Shown: positions 47,532 through 55,929 of the stretch, one piece after another
Numbering within the stretch: position 1 is the first letter of the stretch
Layout: every line of letters starts with the position of its first letter
NCBI RefSeq assembly: GCF_029318635.1
Contig: NZ_CP119676.1
Coordinates: 1,549,001 to 1,613,000 of the forward strand
Source: Varunaivibrio sulfuroxidans
GTDB lineage: Bacteria > Pseudomonadota > Alphaproteobacteria > Rhodospirillales > Magnetovibrionaceae
DNA: 64,000 nucleotides
Direction: 5' to 3'
Notes under the pieces: generated by a model
The model's database searches: none
Told to the model about the DNA's origin: nothing
Seen by the model: the letters and a program-made list of their open reading frames with translations, nothing else
Made by a program: the position numbers and the translations under genes

Positions 47532-48929
47532 CTAAGCGCCGTTGCCCTTGGCCGGTGTCCCCGACGTGGTTTCCTCGCCCGCGCGCGCTTTCAGGTCCCG
47601 CTGGCGTTCGCGATAGCGCGCCGCGCCGCCGGGCACGATTTTCACCGCCGCGCGAGTTACCGCGATGGCGTCGTCCGGCACATCCTCGCCGATCGTGCTG
47701 CCCGCCCCGACCAGCGCCCCCGCACCGATCCGCACCGGAGCCACCAGGGCGCTGTTGGAGCCGATAAAGGCACCCGCGCCGATGTCGGTGCGGGCCTTGG
47801 TAAAGCCGTTGTAATTACACGTAATCGTCCCCGCCCCGACGTTCGCCCCCGCGCCGACGCGGGCATCGCCGATGTAGCTTAAATGATTGACCTTAGCCCC
47901 GCTTTCGACGGTGGCGTTTTTGATCTCGACGAAATTGCCGACATGGCTGTCCTCGTCGAGAACCGCCCCGGGGCGCAGCCGGGCGAACGGTCCGACGGTC
48001 GCATTCTCGGCGATATGCGCGCCCTCGATATGGCAAAACCCCTTGATAACGACACCGTCGCCGACACGCGCCCCCGGCCCGAAAAAGACACTGGGGCCGA
48101 TCGTCACGTCGCGCCCGATCTTGGTGTCGTGGCACAGCCAGACCGTGGACGGGTCAAGCAACGTCGCCCCGCCCTCCATCGCCCGGGTGCGCAGCGCGTC
48201 TTGGGCCAAGGTCTCCACCATCGCCAGATCGACCCGGGTATTGACCCCGATCAGTTCCTGTTCCTCGCCTTCGACCCAAGCGCAGGAAAATCCGTCTTCA
48301 CGGGCCAAGGCGACCAGATCGGTAAGGTAATACTCCCCCTTGGCGTTGCTGTTGGACAGTCGCGATAGCAGTTGCGGCAGTACCGCGCCGTCAACCGCCA
48401 TCAGGCCGGAATTGCACAGGCCTATATCACGCTGTTCGGCGGTGGCGTCCTTGGCCTCGACGATGGCTTCGAGCCGACCGTCCTCGGGGTCGATCACTAG
48501 GCGGCCATAGGCCCCCGGATCGTCCGGCTCGAAACCCAACACCACCACCGCCGGGCGCGGCGCGGCGCGGCGGCGCTCAAGCATCGCGAAAATCGTCTCG
48601 CGGGCAATCAGCGGGGTGTCGCCGAAGACCACCAAAACGTCGCCCTGGAACCCTTTCAAGGCGCTCATCGCGGCCTTCACCGCATCGCCGGTGCCCAGGC
48701 GCTCGTGTTGGACGACACACGGGATAGGAGCCACCGCGTCCGCGATCTCCTGCTGATCCGGACCGACCACCACGACGATGCGGTCCATCTCGACCCGCCT
48801 CAGGGTATCGAGAAGGTGGCGGATCATGGGTCGCCCGGCGATCGGATGCATAACCTTGGGAAGGGTCGATTTCATGCGGGTGCCCAGACCCGCGGCCAAA
48901 ACGATGGCGGCTGTTTTATTCTTGGTCAT
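47532..48929 (-). CDS. glmU: Bifunctional GlcN-1-P acetyltransferase / GlcNAc-1-P uridyltransferase
   Basis: GlmU makes UDP-GlcNAc, 465 residues. The N-terminal pyrophosphorylase has AIVLAAGLGTRMKSTLPKVMH. The C-terminal left-handed beta-helix shows hexapeptide repeats and ends in GSNSALVAPVRIGAGALVGAGS. The tail after the last helix is Lys/Arg-rich. It is in operon order glmU-glmS. Together with amgK/murU at the left of the window, it supplies UDP-amino sugars by de novo and recycling routes. Confidence 0.96.
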   Translation of the reverse strand: MTKNKTAAIVLAAGLGTRMKSTLPKVMHPIAGRPMIRHLLDTLRRVEMDRIVVVVGPDQQEIADAVAPIPCVVQHERLGTGDAVKAAMSALKGFQGDVLVVFGDTPLIARETIFAMLERRRAAPRPAVVVLGFEPDDPGAYGRLVIDPEDGRLEAIVEAKDATAEQRDIGLCNSGLMAVDGAVLPQLLSRLSNSNAKGEYYLTDLVALAREDGFSCAWVEGEEQELIGVNTRVDLAMVETLAQDALRTRAMEGGATLLDPSTVWLCHDTKIGRDVTIGPSVFFGPGARVGDGVVIKGFCHIEGAHIAENATVGPFARLRPGAVLDEDSHVGNFVEIKNATVESGAKVNHLSYIGDARVGAGANVGAGTITCNYNGFTKARTDIGAGAFIGSNSALVAPVRIGAGALVGAGSTIGEDVPDDAIAVTRAAVKIVPGGAARYRERQRDLKARAGEETTSGTPAKGNGA

Positions 48930-49139
48930 TGTGCCTGTGTATACTTAACTGCCTGACTATTGCGGGAATACGCGACGATAGGGCGCATGGACGTCCTCTA
49001 ACCATAATTTCGTCAAGGGTGTTGATTTTTCGTCGGAATATCCGCACCCTTTGGCCCTTGCCATAAAAAACCTCGCCATGGGGGACCTTGCCATAGGGCG
49101 CAAGCGCCGCCAAGTCAAAGATTATTACGGAACTTTACA

Positions 49140-49832
49140 ATGATCGACACGACCCACCGCGGCCCGCTCAAGGCGGTTTTGTTCGACCTCGACGGCACCT
49201 TGATCGACAGCGCGCCGGACCTGCACGGCGCCGCCAATCACATGCTGACGGCCCTCGGTCGGCGCGAAGTGTCGCTGCGCGAAGTTCAAATGATGATCGG
49301 CGACGGCGTGCCCATGCTGGTGCAACGCTGTTTCGCCGCCACAGGAGACACCCCCGACGCCGACGCCTTGGCCGAACATACCCGGCGCTATGTCGAATAT
49401 TACGAGCCGCGCAGCACGGTGCTCACCGCCCTATACCCCGGGGCTACGGACGCCCTTGCCGCACTCAAAGATCGCGGCGTCGGCCTCGCCATCTGCACCA
49501 ACAAAGTCGGCGGGGCGACGATGGAAATTCTGGCGAAACTGGGCATCGACCACTACTTCGATTGCGTCATCGCCGGCGATACCCTGCCCGGGATTAAAAA
49601 GCCCGACCCGCGCCACCTGGGCGCCGCGCTGGAGCGGCTGGAAACAACGGCCGAGAACGCGGTGATGATTGGCGACAACGCCAACGACGTAATCGCCGCC
49701 CATGGCGCGAACCTACCGATCGTCTTGCTCGGTCACGGCTACACGAAAATCCCGGTCCACGAACTCGGCGGCGAGGCGGTCATCGATCACTTCGACCAGC
49801 TTCCTCAAGTCCTGCGCCGGTTTGGTGGATAG
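49140..49832 (+). CDS. gph: Phosphoglycolate phosphatase
   Basis: A 230-residue HAD-superfamily phosphatase that removes 2-phosphoglycolate. Motif I FDLDGTLIDSAPDL is at residues 15-28, ICTNKVGG supplies motif II, and KPDPRHL plus MIGDNANDV supply motifs III and IV. It is divergent from glmU across 210 bp, which should hold both promoters. The next feature downstream is tRNA-Val. Confidence 0.92.
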   Translation: MIDTTHRGPLKAVLFDLDGTLIDSAPDLHGAANHMLTALGRREVSLREVQMMIGDGVPMLVQRCFAATGDTPDADALAEHTRRYVEYYEPRSTVLTALYPGATDALAALKDRGVGLAICTNKVGGATMEILAKLGIDHYFDCVIAGDTLPGIKKPDPRHLGAALERLETTAENAVMIGDNANDVIAAHGANLPIVLLGHGYTKIPVHELGGEAVIDHFDQLPQVLRRFGG

Positions 49833-49908
49833 GTCCCCCATACCCGTTCACCCCGCTACACTTGACAGGCACACCGCTTCACCGTATATCGGCGCTTCGG
49901 CACATATC

Positions 49909-49983
49909 GGGCGCGTAGCTCAGCGGGAGAGCACTGCCTTCACACGGCAGGGGTCACAGGTTCAATCCCTGTCGCGCCCACCA
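49909..49983 (+). tRNA. tRNA-Val (CAC), integration site of the element
   Basis: A 75-nt cloverleaf. GGGCGCG pairs with CGCGCCC, the D-arm reads AGCTCAGCGGGAGAGC, the anticodon stem CTGCC/GGCAG encloses loop TTCACAC (anticodon CAC), and the T-arm reads ACAGGTTCAATCCCTGT. CCA is encoded. Its last 48 bases are repeated exactly at 60016-60063. Confidence 0.97.
49936..49983 (+). repeat. attL: 48-bp direct repeat (3' half of tRNA-Val)
   Basis: The stretch from GCCTTCACACGG to GCGCCCACCA is identical to 60016-60063. It covers the anticodon loop to the encoded CCA, the usual target of tyrosine integrases. Confidence 0.95.
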
Positions 49984-49985
49984 TC

Positions 49986-50020
49986 GAAAAGCCTCGGGAA
50001 ACCGGGGCTTTTCGTTTTTT
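49986..50020 (+). terminator. Intrinsic terminator after tRNA-Val (on the element side)
   Basis: GAAAAGCCTCGG and CCGGGGCTTTTC form a 12-bp stem with one T-G wobble and a GAAA tetraloop, followed by GTTTTTTC. It lies beyond the att core, so it belongs to the element as now integrated. Confidence 0.9.
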
Positions 50021-50053
50021 CTGGCCTTCCCAACCTCCCTGTTTTATAATTTT

Positions 50054-50073
50054 TGGGACACAAATGGGACACT
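50054..50073 (+). repeat. 20-bp repeat near the left end (arm-type integrase site, copy 1)
   Basis: TGGGACACAAATGGGACACT is identical to 59893-59912 near the right end and contains TGGGACAC twice. Its position, 70 bp inside attL and just before int, fits an integrase arm-binding site. Confidence 0.75.
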
Positions 50074-50101
50074 CACGTCTCAGGGCTGGAGGGTAACAAC
50101 C

Positions 50102-51115
50102 ATGGCAACAATTGAGCAGCGCGGCCCTTATCAGTGGCGTGCCAAGGTGCGGCGCAAAGGCTACCCAGTCCAAACCAAGACCTGTGATTACAAAGCCGAA
50201 GCAGAGGCCTGGGCGCGTGACATCGAAGGGCAGATGGACAGGAGCGCTTTTGTTGATCGCTCCCTCTCTGAACGCGAAACCTTCGAAGAGGTGATCAAAG
50301 CCCACCTCAAGAACATAACGCCGACGCACAAGGGTGCTGAATCGGAGAAAATGCGCTTGGATAAATTCATGCGTGATGAAAATGAGCTGTGCGCTTATGC
50401 GATGGCCAACCTACGCACCGAACATTTTGAAGACTACCGCGACCGGCGGCTAGAACACGTCAAACCTGGCACAGTTGCACGTGAGCTCAATCTTCTCCAT
50501 AGCGTGATCCAGCACTGCCGCCGCCGCCTATCCCTACTTGAAAACCCAATTTCTCATGTCAAACGACCAAAGGTTAGAGACGCCCGCTTTTCACGCCTTG
50601 AAGACGGTGACGAAGAAAAACTTCTGACTGCCATGGATGACTGCAGAAATGAATTTATCAAGCCCGCCGTAATTTTGGCCCTGGAAACGGCCATGCGACG
50701 CGGTGAACTGCTTTCGCTAAAATGGGACGATGTAGACCTGACCAAGCGAACAGCAACGCTTCACGACACCAAAAATGGAGAAGCGCGGGACGTGCCCTTG
50801 ACCACACGCGCCGTTGGCGTATTTCAAAATCTCCAGGATGCACGCGACAAAAAGAAAGTCGTCGGCATTAAGCGCGACCTCCGGGTATTCCCCATATCAG
50901 ACCAAAGCCTCAAATGCGCCTGGGAGCGCGGGCGCAAGCGCGCGGGGAAAGAGGACTTCACTTTCCACGATCTACGCCACGAAGCCATCTCGCGGCTATT
51001 TGAGAGAGATTGGGACGCCATCAAGGTTGCTGCTATCAGCGGACACCGAAACATGCAGTCGTTGAAGCGTTACGCCAATTTCAGGGCTGAGGATTTAGCG
51101 AAGGAGTTGGGTTAA
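50102..51115 (+). CDS. int: Tyrosine-type site-specific integrase
   Basis: The recombinase that inserts and excises the element, 337 residues. The N-terminal arm-binding part (residues 1-60, YQWRAKVRRKGYPVQTKT) and SAM-like core are followed by the catalytic domain: Arg in ETAMRRGELLSLKWDD near residue 198, HxxR in FHDLRHEA near 288, and His plus Tyr in ISGHRNMQSLKRY near 316-327. All catalytic residues are present. It starts 118 bp after the tRNA, the usual place. The glycosylase gene begins four bases after its stop. Confidence 0.94.
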   Translation: MATIEQRGPYQWRAKVRRKGYPVQTKTCDYKAEAEAWARDIEGQMDRSAFVDRSLSERETFEEVIKAHLKNITPTHKGAESEKMRLDKFMRDENELCAYAMANLRTEHFEDYRDRRLEHVKPGTVARELNLLHSVIQHCRRRLSLLENPISHVKRPKVRDARFSRLEDGDEEKLLTAMDDCRNEFIKPAVILALETAMRRGELLSLKWDDVDLTKRTATLHDTKNGEARDVPLTTRAVGVFQNLQDARDKKKVVGIKRDLRVFPISDQSLKCAWERGRKRAGKEDFTFHDLRHEAISRLFERDWDAIKVAAISGHRNMQSLKRYANFRAEDLAKELG

Positions 51116-51118
51116 GGC

Positions 51119-51745
51119 ATGGATATGCAATTCATTGATGACGCAGTCATCGTACTCTCTGCCCAAGACGCCGTGATGCGTGAGGTATTAAGGTCCATTG
51201 AACCAATATCGCCGCCCTCGAAAGACCTTTGCTTTGAAAACACGGCAAGAATTGTAATTAATCAGCAGCTTTCAGGGAAAGCCGCTAACACAATTTTTTC
51301 CCGAATATTAAATGTAGTAGAAGAGTTCACCCCTTCATCAATTATCGAGACGCCTACGGACAAACTTAGAAATTGCGGATTATCCCGTGCGAAGATTCAA
51401 TATATCAAAGCGCTTGCAGAAAAATGTCAGCATGATCAAAGCTATTTAACTTCATTCATAAGCATGACTGACGAAGCGGCCTTTGCTCGCATTCGTGAGA
51501 ACAAGGGCTTTGGTGATTGGAGCGCCTATATATTTTTGTTATTTCACTTGAAGCGCCCCAACATATTCCCCGAAGGGGATGCCACGTTAAACTCAGTAAT
51601 TAGCGAACTGTATGGTGTGTCGAAGTCAAACACGGATGATATCTGTCGTATGTCTGACAAATGGTCTCCATATAAAAGCATCGCATGCTTGGCACTATGG
51701 AGATGGGCGGATTCTGGAAAGCCAGCCATCAACACCCATGTGTGA
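51119..51745 (+). CDS. HhH-GPD DNA glycosylase, AlkA-like
   Basis: A 208-residue base-excision glycosylase. TARIVINQQLSGKAANTIFSRI is the AlkA-type substrate-pocket region. LRNCGLSRAKIQYIKALA and NKGFGDWSAYIFLLFHL form the helix-hairpin-helix, and the catalytic aspartate is in FPEGDATLN. WSPYKSIACLALWRW closes the fold. The gene is separated from int by three bases, so it is co-translated with the integrase. Together with the C5 methyltransferase in the same element it recalls the mismatch glycosylase encoded next to a C5 methylase on the archaeal plasmid pFV1; the true substrate is unknown. Confidence 0.83.
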   Translation: MDMQFIDDAVIVLSAQDAVMREVLRSIEPISPPSKDLCFENTARIVINQQLSGKAANTIFSRILNVVEEFTPSSIIETPTDKLRNCGLSRAKIQYIKALAEKCQHDQSYLTSFISMTDEAAFARIRENKGFGDWSAYIFLLFHLKRPNIFPEGDATLNSVISELYGVSKSNTDDICRMSDKWSPYKSIACLALWRWADSGKPAINTHV

Positions 51746-51787
51746 TTGCTCTAGCACATCACACTAATATCTAAAATTGACCGGGGA

Positions 51788-52870
51788 TTATTCAGTTTTG
51801 AATATTTCATTCCAGCCGGTCTTCGTTTTGATTGGCCTACCTATATCTTCTATGAATCCCCTCAATTCCAATAATATTTCTTCAATTTGAGATGCCGTAA
51901 GCAAGGAAGAAATTGAGTATATGAACTGCCTAATGTCGACAAAATTTATAGTCTTACCTTTAAAGTTTAGTGCGTTATTTTGAACCCCATCCAGCTCCTG
52001 GATGTCTTCAGGAATTCTGCAAATAAATTGCACTGGCCGATCAAGCAAGCTTAAGGAATCCAGCGCCTCAATGCAGTCATCCAACCGCTTTTTATCAATC
52101 TTCTTTACAGTAATTTCAAATAAATTAACCGGGTTACCATCTAGCTCGAGCCAAATATCTGCAGGCTTTTTTGATGTTGTATTCGTGCCAAAGACGCTTT
52201 CATCACCACCCTCAATTTTATTACATGAACCATCATATAGCTTCTGTAGCAGCCTTGAGACAACGAACTGAGGAACAGTTCCGCTTTCTGGATATTCAAG
52301 CAAAAATGTTGAACACTTGTGAGCAAATTTTTGATTAGACAAGCCCCGCTCATCTGGTGCGCAAACAGCTATAGCTGCAACTGTAGCTGCATACTCCACT
52401 AGCTTAAAAAAGAAGAAGTCAACTAAGCTTTCTCGTTCCTCGGCGGGTGCTGACTGGATATACCGGAGATAATCTACAGCTGCTTGAGCTGCTACCTGTG
52501 GACGTTTACCCTGCGCCCAATTTTCATCTAAAACATTAGTATTTTTAGCTACGTTTAGCGGGTCTGATTTCCCACAAGGGATACGGCCTTGATAGGCATA
52601 AAATATGCCTTGCTCGAATATCGCACGTGGGTTGCAATCATAAAATCTGTTCAGGGGGTCATATTGCGCATCTATAAATTGACCAGTTATTGCCGTAGCA
52701 ACGACTCCCCTAAAGCCCATGGCTTTTGTAAATATCAGATTTTGTAAAGTTGTTTTCAGTTGTTCGTAATCTGTCAGTGCACTGAAATCAGCTTCTGATA
52801 GGCTAGCCACATGCTCTAGTTTTCGTTCGATAAATTCTTGAGCTTTTTTGTTTCGCACATCTGTACTCAT
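51788..52870 (-). CDS. Probable type II restriction endonuclease
   Basis: A 360-residue protein of unrecognised exact specificity. A PD-(D/E)xK-like core is visible near residues 240-262: PADIWLELDGNPVNLFEITVKK, with the aspartate, the glutamate and a nearby lysine. The helical N-terminal half and a GNPxxLxExxxK core remind me of the SacI family, whose enzyme is also about 358 residues and is linked to a C protein and a C5 methylase, but I cannot test this. It overlaps the controller gene by ATGA and is divergent from the methyltransferase, the normal restriction-modification layout. Confidence 0.7.
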   Translation of the reverse strand: MSTDVRNKKAQEFIERKLEHVASLSEADFSALTDYEQLKTTLQNLIFTKAMGFRGVVATAITGQFIDAQYDPLNRFYDCNPRAIFEQGIFYAYQGRIPCGKSDPLNVAKNTNVLDENWAQGKRPQVAAQAAVDYLRYIQSAPAEERESLVDFFFFKLVEYAATVAAIAVCAPDERGLSNQKFAHKCSTFLLEYPESGTVPQFVVSRLLQKLYDGSCNKIEGGDESVFGTNTTSKKPADIWLELDGNPVNLFEITVKKIDKKRLDDCIEALDSLSLLDRPVQFICRIPEDIQELDGVQNNALNFKGKTINFVDIRQFIYSISSLLTASQIEEILLELRGFIEDIGRPIKTKTGWNEIFKTE

Positions 52871-53130
52871 TTGTCATTCAACCCGAAGAATTCTTTAACG
52901 AGTTGGTTCAATTTGGCATTTTCGCGAATGCGATAAAAATCCAAAAGTTGTTTGAACTCCCATACATCCAAACGCTGTTCACAAGTTTCTATTTTAGAAA
53001 CTTCTGACTGTGTCCTCCCGAGTGCTTGCGCTACCTCATCTTGCGAGAGGCCCAAGCGTTTGCGTTCTGCGCACAGTTCCTCGATAAACTTCGCGTACTG
53101 CTCAATATGAATTGATTTTGCTCTTTTCAT
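52867..53130 (-). CDS. Controller (C) protein, XRE-type helix-turn-helix
   Basis: An 87-residue regulator. ERKRLGLSQDEVAQALGRTQSEVSKIETCEQRLDVWEF is a standard XRE helix-turn-helix. Size, position just upstream of the nuclease with a 4-bp overlap, and divergence from the methyltransferase fit a restriction-modification controller, which delays nuclease expression until the host is methylated. Its operator should be in the 63-bp gap to its right. Confidence 0.85.
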   Translation of the reverse strand: MKRAKSIHIEQYAKFIEELCAERKRLGLSQDEVAQALGRTQSEVSKIETCEQRLDVWEFKQLLDFYRIRENAKLNQLVKEFFGLNDK

Positions 53131-53193
53131 GCCTGCAAATATCTTCTATAAGTCAAAATATTCGAAAATAGAATAAAATGGGGACTGTTAAGA
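53131..53193. promoter_or_regulatory. Divergent promoter/operator of the restriction-modification system
   Basis: The 63-bp gap separates the controller and the methyltransferase. TTCTAT (53144-53149) and ATAGAA (53168-53173) form an inverted repeat around an AT-rich centre containing AATATT. This is a plausible operator for the controller. GGGGA at 53180 is the methyltransferase ribosome site. Confidence 0.55.
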
Positions 53194-54264
53194 ATGAAAG
53201 CTGTTTCACTTTTTTCGGGCGCTGGCGGTATGGATGTCGGGGCTATCAGAGCAGGGTTTGAAGTTGTTGCAGCCTCAGAGATAGATGCTCACGCTTGCTC
53301 CACTTACCGGCGAAACCACCCGGGAACAGTTCTGATTGAAGGCGATATTGACAAACGCATGTCCGAGATAATGAGTTTTAAGGGCGTTGATTTAGTCATT
53401 GGTGGCCCTCCTTGTCAGGGCTTCTCAGTTGCTGGAAAAATGGACCCTTCTGACCCCAGGTCAAAATTAGTTTTCTCATTTTGTTCAGTTGTAGAGAAAT
53501 TACTCCCAAGAGCATTCGTTATGGAGAATGTTAAGGCTCTTGGAAAGTTGGCTAAATTCGAGGACGTCCGTCGAGAAATAATTCGTAGAATGCGTAACGC
53601 AGGTTATCAAACGACAGTTCATATTTTAAACGCAAAAGATTTTGGAGTCCCACAATCTCGTGAGCGTGTTTTTTTTATCGGAACAAGAGCCTGCTCAACC
53701 GTCCTTGAAACAAACGATTTTGAAAAGTTCAAACAAGAGGCAATTTCCCTCCGCCACGCCATTGCTCACCTAGGAAGAGCAGGATCACTAAACAATTCAC
53801 CAATAACAAAGGCTAAAATTACCTTAGCTAAAAAACCAGTACTTAGAAAATCTCCATACGCTGGCATGCTGTTTAATGGTCAGGGCCGCCCACTTAACCC
53901 TGATGCTTGGTCTAGCACCTTGCCTGCAAGCATGGGGGGGAATAGAACGCCTATAATTGATGAAGAACACCTCTATGGTGGCGCTCAAAGTTGGGTTGAG
54001 GAGCACCATAGAAAAATACTATCTGGAGCAATACAGAGTGAGTACAAAGAAGCCCCTAGCAGACTAAGGCGGCTAACTATTCGTGAAGCTGCAGTCTTGC
54101 AGTCCTTCCCTGAGAGCTATTGTTTCGAGGGGCCTCAGTCTAGAATTTTTAGCCAAATTGGAAACGCTGTACCATGCAAATTAGCTGAATCAGTCCTAAA
54201 AGCCGTCAAGCATACGCTCTCAAATACTGCCACGGACCTACGGATTGCAAAACAATCAGCCTAG
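53194..54264 (+). CDS. DNA (cytosine-5-)-methyltransferase
   Basis: A type II C5 methyltransferase of 356 residues. Motif I SLFSGAGGMDVGAIRAGF is at residues 4-21. Motif IV GGPPCQGFSVAGK has the catalytic cysteine near residue 75, motif VI reads VMENVKAL, motif VIII is in DFGVPQSRERVFFIG, and motif X reads QIGNAVP. The target-recognition part lies between residues 190 and 290. All catalytic residues are present. It is divergent from the controller and restriction genes and protects the element's target sites. Confidence 0.95.
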   Translation: MKAVSLFSGAGGMDVGAIRAGFEVVAASEIDAHACSTYRRNHPGTVLIEGDIDKRMSEIMSFKGVDLVIGGPPCQGFSVAGKMDPSDPRSKLVFSFCSVVEKLLPRAFVMENVKALGKLAKFEDVRREIIRRMRNAGYQTTVHILNAKDFGVPQSRERVFFIGTRACSTVLETNDFEKFKQEAISLRHAIAHLGRAGSLNNSPITKAKITLAKKPVLRKSPYAGMLFNGQGRPLNPDAWSSTLPASMGGNRTPIIDEEHLYGGAQSWVEEHHRKILSGAIQSEYKEAPSRLRRLTIREAAVLQSFPESYCFEGPQSRIFSQIGNAVPCKLAESVLKAVKHTLSNTATDLRIAKQSA

Positions 54265-54482
54265 CCTCCCTCATTCCGTTTGATACTGTAAAATACGGCT
54301 TCAGAACTTGTCTGCAAGGAGTACGAATTCTTGGATAAGCCATAACGCCCAATTTGCCCGCTATGAGCCGTGTTGCACCGCCAGCATCCATCTAGCTGAC
54401 AAGGCTAGACTTGTGCTACCATTGCAAGAACATGAATTCGAAAGTAATATTCGTTCACCATTTACCAGGGGGGATAGATAGA

Positions 54483-55322
54483 GTGCGTGTTCAGACTGCA
54501 TTAGGGATCGTAAATACTATTCAGCTTGCCAATGCGAATTCGAAACTTTCGCGAATGCAAAACGATCTGGCATATCAGGCTCAACAGGCTTTCTCTCAAG
54601 CTCAACGACAGTTACAAGTTGAGCAAGTTAGACAACTGATATTTGATGCGCGTGTCCAGTGGGAGGAGATTGAAAACATCGCCACAACGGACCCAATTCA
54701 AGCGTATGTATTTTCACGCTCAACGAATAACCTTTTACAAAACATTTCCCCTGAAATGCTGCCTGAAATTAGCGACAAAGAATACCTCCACAAGGTCAGC
54801 AAATATGCGAACTCTATCAATGCAAACCTAGAGCGCACACTTGGTCAAGTTGCTCTCATTAAAATTGACAGAAGTGAAGAACTTGGAGAGATCATTAAGC
54901 AGCTGTCATACATGATTTTCTTGGTTTCATCCTTAGATCACGTACGTTCAAGCTTTTTTGGAGGTGCAAAAAAACTCCGTAAAAAAGGGCTAGAGCAAGT
55001 CCTAAACGTAGCAGATGAATATGGAATTTCAGAGCTTCTGGAAAATGGTCAGAGCCTTATCGAAAAATATCAAAATGGTCGCGTCAAAAAATCCGTTCTC
55101 ATTAATGAAATCAAGGCTCAGGCGAAGCTCATGAGGGGGAACGGTATGGACTTCATTGATAAGTATCTCCTCACAAGCTTGCCACATGAAATCCGCTTAA
55201 AAAACGACATTCATGGGCTTGACCCAATGTTAGAAGAAGCAAAATCAGAACAAGCCACGATCATCAACGACTTACTTCCAGGCACTACACCTGCATCCGA
55301 AGCTGCACTTGCGAACACATGA
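54483..55322 (+). CDS. Hypothetical helical protein in the element
   Basis: I do not recognise this protein. From the GTG at 54483 (GGGGGG nine bases upstream) it has 279 residues; earlier in-frame ATGs at 54411 and 54432 lack ribosome sites. A long Gln/Ala-rich helix (about residues 20-60, AYQAQQAFSQAQRQLQVEQV) looks coiled-coil. A short hydrophobic stretch (LSYMIFLVSSL) is near the middle, and a basic KKLRKKG follows. It sits alone between the methyltransferase and the mobilization genes and may be cargo, possibly related to defence, but there is no direct evidence. Confidence 0.6.
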   Translation: MRVQTALGIVNTIQLANANSKLSRMQNDLAYQAQQAFSQAQRQLQVEQVRQLIFDARVQWEEIENIATTDPIQAYVFSRSTNNLLQNISPEMLPEISDKEYLHKVSKYANSINANLERTLGQVALIKIDRSEELGEIIKQLSYMIFLVSSLDHVRSSFFGGAKKLRKKGLEQVLNVADEYGISELLENGQSLIEKYQNGRVKKSVLINEIKAQAKLMRGNGMDFIDKYLLTSLPHEIRLKNDIHGLDPMLEEAKSEQATIINDLLPGTTPASEAALANT

Positions 55323-55440
55323 ACCAACTGCGGTTTAATATCCGCATTGGAGGAGAACCTTATGCATTAGTACCGGCGTAAGATTCCTGATCATGCCCAA
55401 ACGATTGATCATGGACATTGGAGTCAGAAATCGTCCGTAT

Positions 55441-55767
55441 TCAATTTGACAATGCCATCCACACTCCGCTCTGAACCATTCTAAAAACTTCCTGTTCCAT
55501 AATTGGTTCACCTGTTAATTTGCGCCAACCCGTACCAGTTCTAAAGCAAGTAGCCCGCCATTCGTGGTCCAGAGCCACCATTAAAACACTCTGGTCGAGC
55601 TCAACTGAAAGCTCCCCTATTAAACTGTCCACGTTTGCAAAAAATATATCGAAGCCATCTTTGCATGCCCAGTCTGGGTTAGGTCCTCTGTACGAGGAAC
55701 CTATCGCCACTGAATAGTCAGTTGCGATCTCGGTTAACGCAGCCTTTTCAGAATAATTTATTATCAT
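55441..55767 (-). CDS. Small hypothetical protein
   Basis: A 108-residue acidic protein with no recognised family (EIATDYSVAIGSSYRGPNPDWA, LDHEWRATCFRTGTGWRKLTGEP). AGGAAA lies at proper spacing upstream of the ATG, and the composition matches the element. The alternating hydrophobic pattern suggests a small alpha/beta domain. It is the last gene before the relaxase terminus; function unknown. Confidence 0.5.
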   Translation of the reverse strand: MIINYSEKAALTEIATDYSVAIGSSYRGPNPDWACKDGFDIFFANVDSLIGELSVELDQSVLMVALDHEWRATCFRTGTGWRKLTGEPIMEQEVFRMVQSGVWMALSN

Positions 55768-55863
55768 TGTTGTTTCCTAACTTGAGGGCCCGCGAAGCGG
55801 TGCTCGAAAGCAAGCGCCAATTCATGCCCCCGCCCTAGCGGATGTATGACATTGGCATCGCTT

Positions 55864-55929
55864 GCACATACCCTTTTTTAAAACTCTACCCCTCTAGCAC
55901 ATACCCTTTTTTAAAACTCTACCCCTCTA
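55864..55929. repeat. Tandem duplication of 33 bp at the relaxase 3' end
   Basis: 55864-55896 and 55897-55929 are identical (unit begins GCACATACCC). The second copy contains the last codons and stop of the relaxase gene, so the tail of the gene has been duplicated downstream of itself. Confidence 0.92.
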
